DNA from: Coemansia sp. RSA 922
Lineage: Eukaryota > Kickxellomycota > Kickxellomycetes > Kickxellales > Kickxellaceae
Reading direction: 5' to 3'
NCBI GenBank assembly: GCA_027577415.1
Contig: JANBQS010000517.1
Coordinates: forward strand, 1 to 16,135
DNA length: 16,135 bases
Made by a program: the position numbers and the translations under genes. Within the stretch, counting starts at the first letter, position 1. The number at the start of each line of letters is the position of its first letter. Under the pieces are notes generated by a model, which saw only the letters and a program-made list of their open reading frames with translations, searched no databases and was not told the DNA's origin. Positions 11,595 to 16,135 of the stretch are shown in pieces.

Positions 11595-14500
11595 ATGGAT
11601 TATACACAGACTCTCAGGGACCTCGAGCAGGCTTGTAGCGACTTTCAGGTATGGCTCAGACAGCGCACTATCGACTTTAGCGCTCCACAGCTGACAGTGT
11701 TGAGAAACTGACAGCACCCGCAACTAGACTAACTGATGGCATCTTGAAATACTGGACTTGGCGACAATAGGACGCACCTCAGCTTGCCGTCCAAAGGCGC
11801 TTGCAAGAGCTTGGAAAGCGGCCAGATGCGATCGCACTTGGAAAATATGTTCTAGGTATGTAGACAGCCTATATCTCAGTAGTGTATGCCTTTATATTCG
11901 CAGCAGCTCGACACAGTTCCTAACTTTTTTTTGGGCATTTATCAATGCTGGCATATGACCAAGTAGCTCACTCGAGCGTCCCTACAGCCATGTTCTTTGC
12001 GCTCGGCGGGATCAAAGAGTCGGTAGTCGCTAGCTTTGCGGTACTGGGCCTAGAGGAAGCGCTGATACTCCGAGACGATCTATTTCAGTTGGCTTGTTCG
12101 AAAAGCCGGGCCTTGGAGTCGTTTGTCTTGGAAAGGCTGTGCTGGGTGATAGCCGTGATTACTAAGCGCGCATGGGTCGAGTCTTCGGAGCAGCGGCGAG
12201 CGGCGTTTGTCAAGACGCTGTGCGAGGACATTCTGCTAAACAACTCGCCTAGTATTGGCATCATTGTCACGACCAACCTGATCGACGAAATCGCCGGCGG
12301 CAGCAAGTGCGCAGAGTTTAACCTCCCATGGGAGTTCCACTACTCGTGCAAGACCTCCTTTGAGAACACGCATATGGTCCACCTGTTCGAGGCCGCCCTG
12401 AAGGTCATGCACCGCAAACTTCAAAAGTCGATGGAAATGAGAAACGCTCCACCCGGTGGCGGCCACACCATTGCGTATGAGCGGAGGTCAGCATTGCACA
12501 TTGCCGACAGAGTTTTCAGCTGGTCGTTTACTCCGCAAGACGACAACCACGCTGCTATGAGCTCATTTGGACACTCCAGGACAAGTATGACGGGTGGTAA
12601 TGCTGGCAAAGGCGCTTCTGGGCAGAATTCGGGAGACATTGACGATGATGACGACCTTAACAACTCTGGTATGGCCATTCTGGACAACGACGACCAAAAC
12701 CGTACGCCACTGTTTCCGCAGCAGTGGCGGTCGCTTCTTTTGGACAACGACGTTATTAACCTGTTCTTTTCTGTCTACGAAGCGACGCTGAACGACCAGA
12801 TGCACGCGTACTTTTCTCCCGGCAGCTCGCACATTGCTCTGCAATGCATGATCCAAATTTCGGGTCTTCGAGGCAAGGGTCTGTTTGCGTCGGATAACTC
12901 AAAGGACGGCGATTCAGAGCGTGTGCGGTATGCGCAAGTCATTATGCAGAATCAGCTACGGGTTATCCGCCACGTGTGCACGATGGACTTGGCTTCCGAT
13001 GGCTCTGAGGATATTGTCGTTGCTGCTACGCAAATGATCCGACGGTTTATTGAGGCGCAGCTTGGCGAGCTGCCTTGCACGGTTGTTGCTGGCAAGCGAC
13101 TGCATCCACTGGCGCTTCTAGCGGCGGGTGTGCCTGAAACCCTAGAGTACTTTAGCGATACCAGCAAGTTGATCTGCTCGTTGTTACAGGCAGCGGCGGG
13201 CATTGTAAAGTCCGATAGCGCAAATTTTGTCGATGACGACTTTGGCGATGTCGACAACTACTTTGTGATGCAGGCGTTCGACGAGCTAGCTAGCGCATGG
13301 TCTGCCGTCATAGACGAGATCAATGAATGGGCTTATCTCGATAAGTCATCTGATACTGCCTACCCCAATGACGCAAAACCTACGAGTGGCGACGGCAATG
13401 GCGGCCTCTACACTGGGCAAATCGACAGTCGCAGTGTGCTAACCTCGTTTATGCAGTTTCTGACTACCACGGCGTACATGATCCGTTCTCAGTACATACA
13501 GTTGCGCATGCTCATGTGCGAGGACAGCGTGCTGGCGAGCGACAGCCGCAGCGAGACGCAAACGATCGACCAAGGGCTTTTGGCCAAGGATTATGTCGTC
13601 TATGAGGATCAGCTACAGTTCTTTGCCTTACTAGCTCGGTTAGATATTCGCACCTCTGTGGACCGACTTCACGAGAGCCTGCGCAGTCGGTGTGCAGCAT
13701 TGCAGTCCGAGTTTGGTCGCCTCGAGCATGCGATTGACAGCGGCAGCCAACGCACTATCGACCTTTTGCATGAGCAAATCCACTGGATAGTGCTGATGAT
13801 CGGCTACACATTGGCCGATTCTGGTACTTCTGAGCGTGTGCTCATTCCAGGACCTGTTACTGAGTACTCGAAGACATGTGCTAGCACCGAGCAAGATCAC
13901 ACTGTACAGGCCATCATGTCGATGCTTCAGCTATTGCAGTTTGAGCTGACCATCTACTCGTCGACTTTGGCCTCGTACTGCAGTCCGCTGCTGGCTGAGA
14001 CGCTTTTCTGGGCACTGCGTCGCATTGCGCCCGTGTATCTCTTATTTGATCGCTCGGACTATCGCGAGGTCAGCCAGTCAATCGTTGCTGCCTTTGGCAC
14101 CACTTTGGATGGTGGCAACGGTGCAGCTGTCGTTGGCGGTTTACTGGCCCTTGTCAAACCAGCCTTTGAGCTATGGATCTCGGAGGAGGACGTACTGCAG
14201 ATGTGCATCGATATGCTGCTGGCATTTGCGCAGCGTGCAAGCATCGCTCAAGCAATCACTGGATCGTCTCTGTTTGCGCCGCTGATGCAGTATCTTATTG
14301 GCAACATGCACCGCTTCCCCGAAACAACGCACAGCTCTATTGTTGAGGCTCTAGCCGTGCTGTGCTGTCACTCGCCCTCGGTCGAGCATGAGCAGGGCTT
14401 TGCTAAGCTCAAGTCGCTGATACTAGGCGGGTTCAGTCAAGTCGCCGCCTCTCAACCACAGGATCCCCGCGCCATTGGCCGTATTTTGGATGGCCTGGAT

Positions 14501-15577
14501 ATGATGGACGGTATGCTAGCAGCGGCAAACCTTCGCAATATGGACATGATCTTTGACCTGCTGTTTGAAGTACAGCCGCTCTTTGAGCAATTGATGTCTA
14601 CCTACGCAAGCGACGAAAACATCCCACGAAAGGTCATTCAGGCCATCGAATCGGCTTGTCGGTATCTGGACATCTCATCCCTCCCGGATAATGAGCATAT
14701 GTTGCGGCACTCACGCAACCTCCGGTCGATTCTGCACGTGTACCAGAAAACTCACCAAGGCCAAGTTATTACGAGCCAGGCAAGTGCCACTGATTTCGAG
14801 TCCTTGGGCGACGTAACGACGCTTATATCGGCGATTTCGTATCTGGTGCACAACGAAATGGGGTTCTCGCCCAACGAAGCAAGCCCCTCGATGTGCAAAC
14901 AAGTATCGGACGACTTTGGCGAGACCGAGGTATTTGGGATTTACTGCATTCACACGACTACCACGCCGCCTCAGCTATCGACTCCAAACGTACTGCGGGC
15001 GTATATGCAGCTTCTCTCTGACATGGTTCAATACCGGACACCATCCCTTATTCGCTGGCTGCCAGTGCAGACCTGGCGCTCCATCTTGGACGAGCTTGTT
15101 GGTGGAGTTGACAATGACATTTACGACGTCGGCCGTCGTACGTATGAAGTCATAGGCAAGCTCGGCGCATTCATAAAGATTAATGGACTGAAAGTCGTGT
15201 CAGATGAGCTTGGCGAGCTGTTTAGGCAGGGCATTCGGAGACTTTTGAGCAAGCTGCTTCGGGCCTTGCTGTTCTCCACCTTTGATGCGGAGTTAGTAGA
15301 GTCGGCCGGTGCCGCTCTGATAACTCTTGGCCTAATCGACCCCGATCACTTGCGCTCGTGCTTTGGCGAGTTGTTTGAACATAGCGACTCTGCGATGTTT
15401 GCCGACAGACTCTCGGCCACATTTTCTCGGCTCAACGCTGAGATAGAGTCTAACGAGGCAGTTCACGCCTTCCTCAACTCCACTGGCCCTATTCCGGACC
15501 CAATTGACAGCGCCTCATTGCGCCAACCACTCTTTGACTTTCTCGTCAACACACGAGCCGTGCTTCGTGTAAAGTAG
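11595..15577 (+). CDS. XPO4: Exportin-4, importin-beta-family nuclear transport receptor (3 exons)
   Basis: Predicted join(11595-11648, 11771-11855, 11967-15577), 1249 aa, a little longer than animal exportin-4 (about 1150). Known role: RanGTP-dependent export of eIF5A and some other cargos through the nuclear pore. Visible family signatures: LRDLEQACSDFQ at the start, FFALGGIKESVV, LPWEFHYSCKTSFE, QWRSLLLDNDVINLFFSVYE, VMQAFDELASAW, LHEQIHWIVLMIGYTLAD, an ALRRIAPVYLL segment, and a C-terminus ending FLVNTRAVLRVK like the FMANVGGLLCVK of animal XPO4. A Ser/Gly- and Asp-rich insert (about 245-295, including DIDDDDDLNNSG) explains part of the extra length. Splice sites are GTATGG/TAG and GTATGT/TAG with CTAAC branch points; phases agree. 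The ATG at 11945 lies inside intron 2 and is not the start. Confidence 0.88.
11649..11770 (+). other. Intron 1 of exportin-4
   Basis: A 122 bp intron with donor GTATGG, branch-like ACTAAC at 11728-11733 and acceptor AATAG. Splicing joins ACSDFQ to DAPQLAVQRR in phase 0, which restores the exportin-4 N-terminal helix order. Confidence 0.78.
11856..11966 (+). other. Intron 2 of exportin-4, with tandem acceptor
   Basis: A 111 bp intron with donor GTATGT, branch-like CCTAAC at 11919-11924 followed by a T tract, and acceptor at AAGTAG (11961-11966). Using the TAG gives GKYVL-A-HSS; using the AAG three bases earlier gives GKYVL-VA-HSS. Both keep the frame. Confidence 0.8.
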
Positions 15578-16135
15578 TAGTTGTACATACATTGGTTCTA
15601 GAACATGTCCAACAATATTTGCTGATAGTTGATATGACCAGACAAAGGGTCTTTTTTTACTGGCAAAGAGCACTATGCCAACAATTTAGGCCCACGTGTT
15701 GTGTGCTGGCTCTGATGCCCACTAGCCGCAAATATCGCCGCATTACGGCTACATTTGACGACGTCTAGAATCAATAAACTTTAATCGGAGTGTGTATTTG
15801 TGGGGAACCAAGATTAGCTCTAAAGGGGAAATATATAGTGTACATGGCTGGTAACCTTGTTGGCATTGCTATACAAGTAGCAGCCGTCACCCTTGTATAT
15901 CTCCTAAGCGGGTCGTTCTTTTTCCCCCGTTTTGTATCCTTTTTCTTTTGCTATTTTGCTGACTTGTTTCGTTACACATTTCGCCTTGCTCCCTACACAG
16001 AAAATTTGCCCCCGTACCGGCTTTTATAATTCGTGTTTCCCGTTTGTGTTGTCTGGACATTTCTACCGATCTGCGCCAAGTCTCTAGCTTTGTTAGCCTG
16101 CAGGCAGACGCTGCTAAAGCGTAGTTGTTGATTGT
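15578..16135. other. Exportin-4 3' region and right-hand flank
   Basis: 558 bp without a convincing gene. It contains the poly(A) signal at 15773. Pyrimidine-rich DNA then follows (about 15910-15960), with TTTTATAATTC at about 16021-16031, which could be the promoter of a gene beyond the window. A hydrophobic 62-codon frame from ATG 15844 to 16029 is not supported by any recognised family. Confidence 0.45.
15773..15778 (+). terminator. Poly(A) signal of exportin-4
   Basis: AATAAA in AATCAATAAACTTT, about 195 bp past the stop. Confidence 0.5.

Noticed and set aside
11670..11703. Hidden exon in exportin-4 intron 1 (SAPQLTVLR resembles DAPQLAVQR of exon 2)
   Set aside because: The stretch runs into a stop, has no good donor, and the 122 bp intron with ACTAAC branch point gives a better exportin-4 N-terminus. 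The likeness is probably chance or an old local duplication.
11945..11966. Start of exportin-4 at the ATG 11945
   Set aside because: The first codons would precede the splice acceptor at 11966 and lack the N-terminal helix. Two upstream exons with correct phase and branch points supply LRDLEQACSDFQ and LGKYVL.
15844..16029. 62-codon hydrophobic small protein
   Set aside because: Its phenylalanine- and leucine-rich character comes from T-rich DNA. No family likeness, no TATA box at a suitable distance, and no second copy to test conservation.
1..16135. CRISPR array, tRNA, rRNA, transposon ends
   Set aside because: I saw no regular spacer-repeat array, no cloverleaf-like RNA gene, and no terminal inverted repeats or transposase. 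All repeats are explained by duplication of the GST genes and their flanks.

Overview
The window looks like fungal nuclear DNA. It has compact genes, mostly without introns, with TATA boxes and AATAAA poly(A) signals. The only three introns I can place are short (103-122 bp) with GT..AG ends. Together with an exportin-4 gene and an expanded sigma-like glutathione S-transferase (GST) family, this suggests an early-diverging filamentous fungus, possibly Kickxellales/Coemansia-like. That placement is an inference from gene style, not a database match.

Positions 1-10107 hold nine tandem, same-strand, intronless genes for cytosolic GST-fold proteins of about 210-226 aa. They sort by sequence into type A (A1 440-1120, A2 1809-2489, A6 6082-6762), type C (C3 2833-3492, C4 3818-4477), type B (B5 4810-5478, B7 7202-7834) and two more distinct genes (GST8 8575-9237, GST9 9442-10107). 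Intergenic DNA is duplicated along with the genes: three copies of a type A promoter, two of a type B promoter and three of a ~254 bp spacer called block I here. Two C-terminal GST relics lie directly behind A1 and A6. The layout is best explained by repeated unequal crossing-over of a B + spacer + A unit, one B gene having been deleted between A1 and A2.

Types A and C, GST8 and GST9 keep the expected glutathione-site residues: Tyr in RYF, Trp and Lys in the PEW..EK segment, the cis-Pro of LPVL, and Glu-Ser/Thr in SES/TES/SET. Both type B proteins have lost most of that site while keeping the fold, so they are candidates for a new, non-GST role. The type A copies are nearly identical in the glutathione domain, but their differences cluster in predicted substrate-pocket helices. 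The promoters carry group-specific motifs: CCCCT/AGGGG (STRE-like) in A1, A2, C4, A6 and GST8; CCG-N3-CGG in type A; CGG-N2-CCG in type C with half-site versions in type B.

Positions 10157-11378 (minus) encode a metaxin/Sam37-type subunit of the mitochondrial outer-membrane sorting machinery, in two exons. It converges on GST9 with only 49 bp between stop codons. It diverges across a 216 bp shared promoter from an exportin-4 gene on the plus strand (three exons, 11595-15577, predicted 1249 aa). The last ~560 bp hold its 3' UTR/poly(A) signal and AT-rich DNA that may be the promoter of a gene beyond the window.
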